NCBI RefSeq assembly: GCF_000003195.3
Contig: NC_012875.2
Coordinates: 14,804,512 to 14,868,511 of the forward strand
Length of the DNA: 64,000 bases
Direction: 5' to 3'
Source of the DNA: Sorghum bicolor
Lineage: Eukaryota > Streptophyta > Magnoliopsida > Poales > Poaceae
Part shown: piece after piece, positions 47,421 through 59,121 of the stretch
Layout of the letters: the number at the start of each line of letters is the position of its first letter
Numbering within the stretch: position 1 is the first letter of the stretch
The notes under the pieces: generated by a model
The model's database searches: none
Told to the model about the DNA's origin: nothing
What the model saw: only the letters and a program-made list of their open reading frames with translations
Program-made: the position numbers and the translations under genes

Positions 47421-47425
47421 ACTTT
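47421..47425 (+). repeat. Target site duplication of F2 (left copy)
   Basis: ACTTT, repeated at 59818-59822; the uninterrupted Del LTR reads GCGCACTTTATACTT (reverse of 20836 region). Confidence 0.95.
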
Positions 47426-48121
47426 TGTTGACACCGTTTTTGGGCACGTGTCCATGATCGGTAAAAGTGTAGATCGGCAAGATAAGACGGTGGTGCTTGA
47501 TCTCCAGGGTGAGTTGCCGATGAGGATGGTTGCTGATGGAAGGATGGTTGAACGTGACCAAGTCCATAGGTGATGATGTGTTTGTGCCAATGGCTATAAC
47601 GAAGGAGTCTGCCGATGATACTGAGGGGGAATCTGGAAGTTGCCGATCGGCTGGTGGGGATGTTCTGGTTTGTCACGAGAGGATAGTTTTACGTTTTCCT
47701 TAGTTATTTAGATCGTTTTGTACACGGATTCTGTTTAAATTTGGAATTCGAATTCTAGTCGTGTCTGGTTGTAGCTCTCTGAGCAGGGTATAAACATAGA
47801 CCCTAAGGCCTTGTAATTTATCTATCAATCAATCAAACACACGTTTTTACTCATATTCCAAGCATCTACTTTTTCGACGACTTCGTCATACTTTTTCCTT
47901 TTCATTACGAGTTCTTAGGAATTCGTCGACTAAAGCTCGGTGTGTTCTCAAGTTCCGCGTGAATACCTCTTGGCCGTGACATCCGGGCGCATCGCTGTTG
48001 TCGGGACCAAAGTATTCGAGTTACCACCTTTGCCGATAGTAAGGTCAAATCGGCTGGCACGCCTTAACGTTTGAATCGGGTATTAGCCCTTTGTGTTTGC
48101 CGATCAGCTTTTGCACCAACA
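47426..48121 (+). repeat. F2 5' LTR
   Basis: Runs TGTTGACACCG to GCACCAACA. TATA box at 47789-47794 (GGTATAAAC). No tRNA type could be assigned to the sequence after it (CATCCTTTGGCACGCTCGG). Confidence 0.94.
47789..47794 (+). promoter_or_regulatory. F2 LTR TATA box
   Basis: TATAAA; the 3' LTR copy is at 59485-59490. Confidence 0.7.
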
Positions 48122-48168
48122 CATCCTTTGGCACGCTCGGTGGTACCAGATTTAAGATCGAGATCAAC

Positions 48169-51100
48169 ATGTCAACTTCTGAGTTTGATCAGGAGAATGT
48201 CATCCCCGTGACGGAAGCCAATCTCAAGGATGAGCAGAAGCAAGCTATTGCTAAAGCCATGGAGGATTACAAGCAGCAATGCCTGAGGTCCTTCAACATG
48301 AACAGGAGCGGCGAAGTGATCCAGAAGGATGCACTGCCGGCACCGCGGCAGGTTACTTTCGAAGCCAATCCTAGTAAACTTCAAGAGATGGTTGATAGTG
48401 CTATCAACCGCGCTTTGATCAACCAAGCTGGTGTGGTGTCCAATACGGTTTTGAACGCCGTGGCTAGAACTTTCAAGGAAGGACAATTACCACCAGATTA
48501 TGTGGGCCCCTCTCATCATCAGCCAGGATCACCGGTGGTTACAGCTCCACCAGCTACTACAGCCGCTGCGGGAATACAGACTACCGTTCCTCCAAGTACG
48601 TTGGGAGTTACTAATGCACAATCCACGCCGATGACAACTAATCCACCAAATTCAGATGAGCAGATCAAACTCGCCACAGATCTATTGGCATCGGCAATGT
48701 CAGGACCAATTCCTCCTCCCAACTGGTGGGGTTATGGTATGCCCCCGGAATACTTGAAGACACCTGGCACATCTCAGGCAACCGATATGAGAGGCAAGGC
48801 TCCTATGGCATCGGCACCTCCTAATATGCCGATGAATCAAAGTCCCCAGTATACCACAACTACTATTGCAAGACCTTACACTGGGAATTCTCAAGCTCCA
48901 ACGTTCCAGATGCCTAACGCATCGGCAGACTCAATGCTGATGCAACAGAGGTCTATGACTCAACCAGGGTATGTCAATTCAATGATAATGCCCAATTATC
49001 AGTCATTGGCAGGACCTATGCCGATGAATGCTAATAATTGATGGCTTGGGCAGCAAGTCTTTCCGCAAACACCCCAGCAGAGTCATCAAGCTACCGGGTT
49101 TCAGCAAGGACAGATCTATCCCGGGTTCCAGAATCAGGGGATCCCCAACCTCGGGCAGCAGATTGGCGGGCAACAGCTTGGTGGTCCGCAGATTGGGGGT
49201 CAAATGATTAATCCAATGTTTTATGCAGATCGTGCGCCGCACAGACACGTGGAAACTTACCAGCAGGTGCCAGATCCGCAACCACCTCATCGGCAATATG
49301 ACGATGCTTATTGGGCCGATAAGATTGCTGAAGTAATGAGAGACCAATTCGGGATAAAGCCCAAAGTCAACACTTACTCTTATCAGACACCGTATCCTCC
49401 CGCATATGATTTGATCCCGCTTCCACATCGGTACAAGGTACCGGATTTTACTAAGTTTTCTGGGCAGGATGACACATCAACCATGGAGCACGTCAATAGG
49501 TTCATCATTCATTGCGGGGAAGCTGGTAACAGGGATGAGTTAAGGGTTCGCTTATTCTCGTCATCGTTGTCTGGATCGGCTTTCACCTGGTTTATATCAT
49601 TACCTCCCAACTCAGTGATTACTTGGGCCGATTTGGAGAAACAATTCCACAAATACTTCTTTTCTGGGGTCCATGAGAAGAAGATCACCGATTCGGTCAA
49701 GTTAAGGCAACGCAATGATGAATCGGTTGAGAGTTTTGTGCAGAGGATATGGGAGGTCAAGAACAAATGCTATAGTCTGGTTCTAGATGATCGGCAGCTA
49801 GCCGATTTGGCTTTCCAGGGTTTGTTGCCGCACATAAGAGACAAATATGCATCTCAGGAGTTTGAAAGCTTAAGTCATCTGGTGCAGAGAATCTCTGATC
49901 AAGACATCATGCGGTTTGAACCCAAGAGAGCATGGAATAAAAAGGTATCATTTGTGGATGAAGCGGCAAGCTCAGACTCTGATGAAGAACCAGTCATCGG
50001 CTTGGCAAAGTGAGTGAAAAATAAGAAGCCGATGTCTTGTCCTTTTGGACATAAAGAACTAGAGAAGTTTGCGTTTGACACCGCTAAGGCCGATAGGATA
50101 TTTGACTTTCTACTTCAGGAAGGTCAGATCAAGCTGTCTCCTAATCACGTGATCCCATCGGCTGAAGAATTAAAAAGGATGAAATATTGCAAGTGGCACA
50201 ATGCAACTTCTCACGACACTAATGAGTGCAAGGTTTTCAGACAGTCGCTGCAATCGGCTATAGAGTCTGGGAGAATCAAATTTGACGGTTCCAAGACCCA
50301 GAAGCCGATGAAGATCGATCAACATCCTTTCCCAGCGAACATGTTGGATGCTAAGGGAAAGGCCAAGGTCTTGACGTCGGAAGCAGCTGAAAGAAATGCA
50401 TCGGAAGATCCTCAGCATCAGATCACTACTGCCGATGCCAAAGGAAAAGGCTTGGTCCAGGAGAGAGCTAACTCAGGAAGGCCTACCGGTCTAGTATTGT
50501 GATAACTCACAGGAGGCCTCGGGAGACTTGGCAGCAACGTAAAGATCGGTACCGGCGCCAGCAAGAGGATTATCGTCGGGAAGAGGAAAGACGCCGACAG
50601 GAATGGAATCGGCATAGGGATCACTGGAATTGCCCGTTCTTCATTCACTGTTGGGAGGAAAATATCAAGCTTCCTACTGTCAGGGATTGCCCTGAGTGCA
50701 ACGGTTATGATCGGTACGATAGATCCGATCGGCGCTATCACGACGACAATCGGCAATCTAATGGGCCGATTAGAGGAAGAGCGTCCGTTCACGATCGGCT
50801 GGGGGGCAGGCTCAGCGTGCACGACAGGCTTGGCGATCATGTTCATTATTTTCCTAGGAACCAGGAAGAACTCGAAGAGATGGCTAATGTGCGAGTTCCC
50901 GATGAGTTCATCTTCTGCCGGGATGCCAATACTTACCGAATGGAGTCAGGAGAAAATCGTCACCCATCGGTAAGGCAGCAGCAACTTCCTCCCTGGTGTC
51001 CAGAGGGGTTGACCAGGACACAGAAAAGAAGGCTGCAGTGCGAAAGGCGAGAAGAATTGAGCAAGGGAGAAAATTCCGGACAGGCTGGGGATCAGCAACA

Positions 51101-51617
51101 GTCAGATCCTAAGGGGAAGGGTCCATCGGCAGATGTTAACATGGTTTTTATGTTGCCAATGGAGTTTCTTGCACCGTCCAGTGATGATGAGGTGGAATTC
51201 TCTGACCAAATAGCTCAACTGGCTCTGGACCCGATGACAGCTATCTTTAAGAAGCCTGCCGATGATGAAAGGCAACATCTTAAGGCTCTGTTTGTCAAAG
51301 GAAGGGTTGATGGTCAGCCGATGACTAAGATTTTAATTGATGGTGGGGCTGCTATCAACATCATGCCGTATGCAGTGTATCGGAAGCTTGGAAAAGGAGA
51401 TCAGGACCTGACCAAGACCGATATGATGCTCAAGGACTTTGAAGGAAATGTGTCTCCAGTCAAGGGGGCAATATGCGTAGAGTTGACCATCGGCAGTAAA
51501 CCCTTGCCGACAACCTTCTTCGTGATCAGTGGAAAGGGTGCTTACAACTTACTGTTGGGGAGAGAGATTGGATTCATGCCAATTGCTGCATCCCGTCTAC
51601 AATGCACCAATGCTTAG
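48169..51617 (+). pseudogene. F2 gag and protease, disrupted
   Basis: ATG at 48169 (MSTSEFDQENVIP). The N-terminal 290 residues are Pro/Gln/Met-rich and low in complexity. A capsid-like domain (VPDFTKFSG...WADLEKQFHKYFF) lies at about 49440-49680 and reads on to 50502. A zinc-finger variant CPFFIHCW...LPT..DCPEC is near 50630-50700, flanked by Arg-rich sequence. Protease: ILIDGGAAINIMP near 51330. Breaks: TGA 49039, TGA 50011, a frame change near 50500. At about 51560 the frame shifts again within GAGAGAGA: the GREIG reading ends at 51617, while the family frame (RDWIHANC) continues in the next ORF. Confidence 0.88.
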
Positions 51618-54600
51618 TTCAGTGGGTAGGTGACAAGGTTGAAATTGTCCCAGGAGATTCTTCTTATGTCATTGCATCGGCAGAGGCAGACACCTACGAA
51701 AGGACCAGGTGTATTTCAGGAGAAATTTGGGAAAAGGATTTTCTCAAGGTTGCCGATTACGAGATTCCACCGATCCAAGCATTTGGTTCTGATGAAGGTT
51801 TTTAATGGATAGGTTCGCCGATGATGGAAAGTTAGGCTAGGGATTCACATCGGCTGATGATCTAGTAGAAGTAGATATAGGTAGTGGTGATAAGCCTAGA
51901 CCCACTTTTATTAGTGCTAAGTTAGATTCTGAGTGTAAGCAACAGTTAACTGATTTGTTAAAGGAATTTAAAGATTGCTTTGCTTGGGATTATACTGAGA
52001 TGCCTGGTTTGGACCGATCAATTGTTGAACATCGGTTACCTATCAAGTCTGGATTTCGGCCACATCAGCAGCCGGCTCGCTGATGCAATCCTAATATTCT
52101 CCCTGATATTAAGGCTGAGATAACCAAACTTATTGAAGCCAAGTTTATTCGGCAGTGTCGGTATGCCGAATGGATTTCCAATGTTGTTCCGGTCTACAAG
52201 AAGAACTGGAAGCTTCGGGTCTGTATTGATTTCAGAAATCTCAATAAAGCTACGTCGATGGATGGATACCCAATGCCAGTTGCCGATCTACTGGTTGACG
52301 CTGCGGCTGGGCATCAGATTATTAGCTTTATGGATGGCAATGCAGGATACAATCAAATATTCATGGCTGAAGAAGATATTCCAAAGACCGCGTTCAGATG
52401 CCCTGGTCATGTTGGATTATTTGAATGGATAGTTATGACCTTTGTCTTAAAGAATGCTGGTGCTACTTATCAAAGGGCCATGAATTTTATATTTCATGAG
52501 TTCATCGGCAAGCTGGTGGAGATTTATATTGATGATGTGGTGGTTAAGTCTAGAGATTTCACAAAGCATCTTGCCGATTTGCGAAAGGTGTTGGAATGCA
52601 CAAGGAAGCATGGTTTGAAAATGAATCCCAATAAGTGTGCATTTGGTGTATCGGTAGGACAATTTCTTGGTTTCATGGTGCACCAACGGGGGATTGAAAT
52701 CAGTCGAAGATCTATTGATGCCATCAATAAGATAGTGGCACCTACCAACAAGATCGAGCTCCAGTCCTTGATCAGCAAGGTAAATTTTATCAGAAGGTTT
52801 ATATCTAATTTGTCTGGTAAAATTCGTGCTTTCAGTCCTCTTCTTAAGCTAAAGGCCGATCAAGAGTTTGTTTGGGGGAAGGAACAACAGTTGGCTCTGG
52901 ACGAAATCAAGAATTATTTAATGAATCCTCCAGTTCTAATTCCACCTCAGCAAGAGAAGCCCTTCAGATTGTATTTGTCTACCGATGGGATGGTCATCGG
53001 TTCGGCTTTGATTCAAGAGTTTGAAGGGAAGGAGCATGTAATTTATTATTTAAGCAGGAGGTTGATTGATGCTGAGACCAGGTATTCGACTATTGAGAAA
53101 TTGTGCTTGTGCTTATATTCCTCTTGTATTAAGTTAAGGCACTACTTGTTATCAGCCGAATGCACTGTTATTTGCAAGGATGATGTGGTCCGGTACATGC
53201 TGTCCATGCCGATTATGAGTGGCAGGATCGGTAAATGGATTTTGGCGCTGTCGGAGTTCGATCTGTGTTATGAATCGGCTAAGGCAGTTAAAGGGCAGAT
53301 TATGGCCGATTTTGTAACTCAACATTGCGGTACAGTGGAGGCCTTGGAAATTGTACCTTGGACGCTGTTCTTTGATGGGTCCACATGTGACCGGGGGGCA
53401 GGAATCGGTATAGTATTAATTTCCCCTCGGGGGAGGAAGTATGAGTTTTCCTTGCCGATTGTTGCCACGTCGACGAATAATCAGGCTGAGTATCAAGCTT
53501 TAATAAAGGGATTGGAATTGTTAAGGGGAGTTCATGCTGATGCTGTTGAAGTCTTCGGGGATTCTATGCTGGTTATAAATCAATTGGCTAGAAGCTATGA
53601 ATGCCGAAGTGAAGTTCTCATAACTTATTACGAGCGGAGTATGCAATTGTTAAAAGAATTCAAGGATTTCCGATTAGAGTATGTTCCTCGATTGCATAAC
53701 GAAGAGGCCAATCGGTTGGCTCAACATGCTTCGGGATATCAGCCTATGATTAATGCAATATCGGCAATTGGCGCCGATGATTGGAGAAAAGAAATCGTTG
53801 ATTATTTAAAAGATCCATCTAAGAAAGTCGAAAGACGAGTTCGGTTTCAAGCAACCAAGTATGTGCTCCTTAAAGATGAATTGTATTATCGAACTATTGA
53901 TGGGATTCTTCTCCGATGCTTAGGTGATGATGAAGCTAAGAGTTTGATGGGAGAAATTCATGAAGGGGTATGTGGAGCACATCAGTCGGCTTTCAAGATG
54001 AAGTGGATGATTAGGAGGAACGGATATTATTGGCCGACCATACTTGAAGATTGCTTTAAATATTTCAAAGGGTGTCAAGGATGTCAGAAATTTGGTAACA
54101 TTCAAAGAGCACCCGCATCGGCCATGAACCCTATTATCAAACCTTGGCCGTTCCGGGGGTGGGCTATTGACTTAATCAGTCAGATTTATCCGCCATCTAG
54201 CAAAGGGCATAAGTTTATCTTGGTTGCCACCGATTATTTCACCAAATGGGTTGAGGCTATTCCTTTGAAGAAAGTTACCTCGGCCAATATGATTGATTTT
54301 GTGAAGGAGCACATTATTTACCGATTTGGGATTCCTCAAACAATTACTACCGATCAGGGTACTATGTTCACATCAGGGGAATTTGATGAATTCGCAATCG
54401 GTATAGGAATTAAGGTGTTAAACTCTTCTCCTTATTATGCTCAAGCTAATGGGCAGGCCAAGGCATCCAACAAGGGAATTATCAAGCTTATCAAACGAAA
54501 AATTGAAGAGAATCCTAAGCGGTGGCACACATTGTTAAATGAAGCTTTATGGTCCTACCGGATGGCTTGTCATGGATCAACCAAGGTTTCACCTTATCAG

Positions 54601-55038
54601 TTGGTGTATGGACATGATGCAGTGCTGCCTTGGGAAATTAAGGCTGGATCTAGGTGATTGTCTTTTCAAGATCAGTTGGTTGCCGATGATTATGCTACTT
54701 TGATGACAGACGAGTTGGATGATCTAGCAGGGCATCGGTTGAGGGCTTTGATGAGTATAGAAGAGAATAAGAAAAGAGTTGTCAGATGGTATGATAAGAA
54801 GGAAAAGGCTAAGGAATTTGCCGATGGAGACTTAGTATGGAAATTAATCTTACCGATCGGGACTAAAAGTTCAAAGTTTGGCAAGTGGTCTCCCAATTGG
54901 GAGGGTCCCTATCGGATAAGTCGATCAGCTCCTGGTAATGCCTATATTCTAGAAACTCTCGAAGGAGTTGAATTTCCCAGAGCATTAAATGGCAAATATC
55001 TAAAGAAGTACTACCCTAGTATATGGGTCGATGCATAA
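51559..55038 (+). pseudogene. F2 pol (RT, two RNase H domains, integrase), disrupted
   Basis: RT with CIDFRNLNKAT and catalytic YIDD at 52525-52536. The first RNase H is degenerate (LYLST instead of an Asp-containing strand). The second, archaeal-type RNase H keeps LFFDGS, AEYQAL, GDSML and HNEEANRLA. Integrase: HHCC finger near 53955-54095, D at 54169, D at 54352, but the third catalytic residue (NGQxE) is Lys, AAG at 54460. Breaks: the GA-repeat frameshift near 51560, a frame change at about 51805, TAG near 51837, TGA 52082, TGA 54655. After the last stop the C-terminal region (GPYRISRSAPGNAYILE) continues to 55036-55038. Confidence 0.93.
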
Positions 55039-55195
55039 AAGTTCAAATGCCGATAACACTCCTATTGGCTGGATTGAAATATGTTTGGGGCCGGACTTAA
55101 TGTTTCAAAAGTTGCCGATAATAGTCCTATCGGCTAGACTAAACATCAAAATAGCTGGAAAGCAGGGAGAAGCGGGTATGTTGCCGATGAGGAGT
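55039..55195. other. F2 spacer between convergent pol and antisense gene
   Basis: 157 bases, no coding; three GCCGAT and one ATCGGC. Sense and antisense transcripts would converge here. Confidence 0.6.
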
Positions 55196-58100
55196 TCACA
55201 TGTTTAGCAGTGTTTCGATGGCCGATATGGCACGTAGGCGGATTTGATTGGCTGCTTCTATCTCTTGGACGTCGTCATCGGCAGAACCTTCTATCGGCTT
55301 CAACTTCTTCTTCAGCTGCAGTGCTTTGCGACCATGGGCATTTCGCTCTTGCTCAAGGAGTTTGATGGTCTCTGGCAGTTGACTCTCTTCCTGTTGGGCT
55401 TGGGATAGGGCATCCTCCACTTGATTGAGTTCTGCCAACAGGGCTTCTCGTTTTGCCGATAGGTCAGAGATCTTCTGCTTTAGTGCGTCTCCTGAGGACT
55501 TCAAGGTGCCGATGTTCTTGTGCTTCTCATCGATCAGGAGCTTTTCTTTCATCATCTCCTCAGAAAGCCGGGTCTGAGCAGCTCTATCGGCAAGGCGCCG
55601 GGTGGCCCTCTGGTATTGCAGTTGGCGACTCTCTAGATGTGCTGCTTGAAAAAGGATTTCTTCGGCATCGGCGGGGATTTGGCCTCTCAGGGTCTTGAAT
55701 AAAGCCTTGGCCGGATCGGAGTCATCAACTAGTTGGGCTGTGTCTTGATGAAGGAGTGCAGATAGTTCTTCCAGCCTTGCCATGATCTCTGCCGATGTAA
55801 CCCCAGATTCTCGAGAGGAGCTTGCTTCCTCACCTTCATCTTCAGAGATGTCAATGGCAAAGGAGAAGAGGCTATCGGGAGAATCTTGTTCCTGCAAAGG
55901 AGATGAAGTGAGTTATTCCATGGTCGTATATTGATAAGTGATACTGATGGAAGCTGGATTGCTTACTTGCTTCAAGGCGATCTCTTGCCTTTGACTAGAA
56001 GATGCCGATGGAATCACAGGTTGATCGGCTGAGACGGCCGGTTGAACTATGTCAGCTGAAAGAATAGCAGAAATAATTGTAAGATAGAAGAGATGGGTTC
56101 ATCGGCAATAATTTCATAAAAATATGTTACCTTGAGGAGGGACGGTGCTTGTCTGGATTGAAGAGACTACCGATGATATGATTGAACCTGCCAGATCCAT
56201 AGTTTGCTCGCCTACATCAGCTGATGTGTCTTCAGGCTGGGGTGCTTCTAATTGAGGTTCTTCTAGCTGGAGTTCTTCCGCTTGTGGTGCTTCTTGCGGT
56301 CGAAGGGGAGATGGTACTTGCTGAGTCTTTGTTTCTAGGGGAGAAGGAGAGGATTCCACCGGAATGGGAGATACCGGAGGAGGAGGAGTTGCCACTTTCT
56401 GGCGCTTTGTTTGTGCCCTGGTACTCTTGGCACCTTTTCTCTTCTGCTGGCTGGACTGGGGGTATCGGCACCTTTGCTTTCGGTTCTTGCCGATGCACTG
56501 GTTTGCTGTTACAGAAAGGAGAATTTGTAAGTACCAATGTAGCCGATGTAAAAGTAAGATCGGTATGAATGAAGAGGTTTAACAGTTACCTTAAAAGCCT
56601 GTGCTAGGGTGGAAGCAGCTACCGATGGTGATGTCTGAGTTCTCCTGGTGGTGACTTTCTTGAGGCGTATACCTCGATGCACGATGGCGGCCAGGCTGGG
56701 AGCGTTGTTGCCGATTGAGGAGATTGGGCGTGATGGAAACAGGTCAATCGGCTTGCCACTCCTGCTGACCGACGGGGGAGTGCCATCGACCTAAAAGTCA
56801 CACAAAGAGTAAGTTACCGATGGAAATAGGAATGAAAAAATTGAAACATCAGTTCGAAAATACTTACGGTGCCATCGGGAACTTCGTATTCGGGGTCGAT
56901 CATGCCGCGATACGTGAGAGCCGATCTGCAGAACAGATGTTCCTTCCATTCTGCCCACCATTGCTTGTATGCCTGAGTGATGAAGGCGGCTGGAACCCAC
57001 TCTGACAGGTCTACATCTGTATCGACACTTGATGGCAGTTGGGCTACTCGAATCCATTCAAGAAGGCTAGTGATGGCTTCCCTGGGTTTTATCGCATCGG
57101 CGTAACAGAGTGCAATCGACAGCTGGCCGAAAGCTAATTGACGAGCTAATGCCGATGGGTTATAAAACTCGTAGGTCTGGATGGAGTTTTTCCCACTACC
57201 AAAGAAATTCACTGGTATAGCTCTAGGAGTGATTAGTGCCATCTTCACTTCGTGATCCGTGTCAAGAACATCATTGAATGGATTGAAAACTAGAGGAAAC
57301 ATGGAGTCTGGGTCGTCATAAGCTAACCATGCTCACTCCTCTCTGGTCAAACCTTCATACAAGGTCTGGAAAAATTGGCTGACCTGGTCTGCATTACCCC
57401 CTGAGCCATGTAGAACTATGATAGCTTCACCAAAGTTTAGGGGAGGGCGTGTTGCCGATTCTTCTTCATCCAGTTCATAATTCTCGGCTATGACCCTTGG
57501 AAAACGCTATGCAAAAAGGTCGAACTCAAGACGCTTGTGCATATGGAGATTGAGCCACATGTTGATGAACCACCAGGGGCCTCCCAAGTTGCCGATAGAC
57601 TGGCCAAGTAAGAGTTTCCTAGTCACTTGGTGAAGGAGGTGGTAAGCTGCACCAAGCAGGTATCGGCCGAGGGGAAATCGGCCACCATTAGCCAGATTTT
57701 CTGCTGCTGCTAGGTAGACGGAAGTTGGTCTTGCCGATCGGCCGCAAAACACGAATTTATCTAACCACATGTTCAGAAAGCAGGTCTGCTCTTTTATGTT
57801 GACACGGCCTGTTCGGCTGTATTTTTGCATGTACCCTGACCAACCGCCGATGGCACGAGTTTCTAAGTTGGCCTTGGGTTTGGTATCGAAGAAATGGGTG
57901 CTATCGGCAGAAGATACATCTAGGCCAGTAAGCATGGCTACATCGGCAAGTGTAGGGGAAGCAGGGCCATGGCCAAAAACAAAGGCATTGAGCGTGTCTG
58001 ACCAAAAATATGATGCAGCTATTAGCAGTGATTCATTCCTATGCATATCGGCATTAGACAACCTAATGCATTGGTCTAGCTTTCTCTCGCCCCACTGGAC

Positions 58101-58467
58101 TTCATTTGAGTTGCTGGCCCTCAAAAACCAATCCGTCCATCCTACAGTAGGGCTGGGCCAAGAACGGAAAGTATCCTTCCACAGATCCAGAGAAAAGTTC
58201 TCGGCTCTAAAAGGAATGTTTTTGGTTTCTGCGTTAATGAGGTCAGTTGGATCTGGGTCCCCTAACGGGCCAAGGCATTGGAGGTGTGGTTGATCGGTAG
58301 GAATGACGATTTTGTTGGACAAATCCTAATGGTTTTGAAGGTAAAAAAAACAAAGAAAGAAAAAGAAAATGTTCAGTAAGATGGATTGCGGATGAACAGG
58401 GGTGTGAGAAAAAGTACAAGAGATGGTGTGAAGAACTGACCTCAGGAACGATGAAGTTGACGGCCAT
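55196..58467 (-). pseudogene. F2 antisense gene: plant mobile domain (PMD) protein, about six exons
   Basis: Exons inferred on the minus strand: 58467-58441 (MAVNFIVPE), 58325-56868, 56790-56590, 56505-56131, 56055-55967, 55891-55196. All introns (115, 77, 84, 75 and 75 bases) start GT and end AG, and four of five junctions keep frame directly. Exon 2 holds a plant mobile domain (PF10536-like): WTDWFLR, DVAMLTGL, WLDKFVFCGRS, FPLGRYLLGAAYHLL, later PSALARQLAFGQ. Exons 3-5 are Ser/Pro/Glu-rich; exon 6 is a coiled coil (about 230 residues) ending MLNM. Breaks: TAG near 57507, TGA near 57337, and a one-base imbalance in exon 4. PMD proteins occur in plant nuclear MAIN/MAIL1 proteins and in transposons. 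Role in this element unknown. Confidence 0.78.
58326..58440 (-). other. Intron 1 of the F2 antisense gene
   Basis: GT (GTCAGTTC) to AG (ACCATTAG), T-rich before the acceptor. It joins MAVNFIVPE to DLSNKIVIPTD in frame. Confidence 0.65.
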
Positions 58468-58616
58468 CTTGTCACGGGGAGGATGATCGAGGGCTTCGGA
58501 GTTGGTGAAGGAGGGACTTCGTCGGAGATCTTGGAGCTCTTGAATAGCGCCGCCGCCGGGGAAGTGAAGTTGGGGTTGTGGAATGATGTGATGAAGAAGG
58601 AGTACCCGAGAAGGAA

Positions 58617-58627
58617 CTATTTATAGG
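58617..58627 (-). promoter_or_regulatory. TATA box of the F2 antisense gene
   Basis: Minus strand CCTATAAATAG, 150-160 bases upstream of the ATG at 58467, the same sequence and spacing as in element E. Confidence 0.72.
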
Positions 58628-58789
58628 ACAAAACGGGCAAGGGCAAAATTGACTTATCTCCTCGCCGTATCCGTGAAATCCGAGGGTACTCAGGTAGATA
58701 TGGTAACTGTTTGCACGGTAATCAAGGGATTGTGCAGGTGATTTGACAGGAAGCGGTCATTATCCAGGGATATTTTACTGTGCGGGATC

Positions 58790-58977
58790 TCCTGGTCGGT
58801 CCATCGGCAGCGCCTTGTAACGGTCATATTGCCGATGGGCGAATAAAGTGGAGATAGCCATTTGGGAAGATAAGATATGGACGTCCTGGTCAGTCCATCG
58901 GCAGGTCCTTGTAACGGTAATATTGCCGATGCGCGACTAAAATGGAAATGTCCGTTTGGAAACTTGAGGATTTCGAG
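58790..58977. repeat. Imperfect tandem duplication (unit about 94 bases)
   Basis: Units start TCCTGGTC at 58790 and 58884; both contain CCATCGGCAG, CTTGTAACGGT and ATATTGCCGATG. They lie about 165 bases upstream of the antisense TATA box. Confidence 0.75.
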
Positions 58978-59106
58978 GAATCTGCAGAAGAATAGGATCA
59001 GAGTTGTTCAGATTAAGGCTGTCGGTTACCAGATTGGGAGCATTAATTGCGGAAAAAGACATCATTACTGCAGATAATTTCAGAGCATTAATGTTTTCAT
59101 ACTCCG

Positions 59107-59121
59107 AAATTGGGGGGCATG
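59107..59121 (+). promoter_or_regulatory. F2 polypurine tract
   Basis: Purine run AAATTGGGGGG followed by CATG directly before the 3' LTR. Confidence 0.8.

Larger units (their letters stand above)
46390..47425 (-). repeat. Element C 3' LTR, distal part
   Basis: Reverse complement of the end of the element B LTR (TGTCACAGAACCGACCAAAT). It is interrupted at 47426 by F2 and continues at 59823-63204. It carries mini-gene exon b (46823-46762) and a degenerate copy of the hairpin near 46846-46869 (second arm with two changes). Confidence 0.94.
58628..59121. other. F2 spacer with tandem repeat and polypurine tract
   Basis: Non-coding. Holds the imperfect 94-base duplication at 58790-58977, several GCCGAT words and the polypurine tract AAATTGGGGGGCATG at 59107-59121. 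Confidence 0.6.

Noticed and set aside
48122..48160. A tRNA assignment for the F2 primer binding site
   Set aside because: The sequence after the LTR (TTTGGCACGCTCGG) does not match a site I can name with confidence.
55021..56040. CRISPR-like or satellite array made of GCCGAT words
   Set aside because: The words are dispersed at irregular spacing within genes and LTRs, not in a repeat-spacer array.
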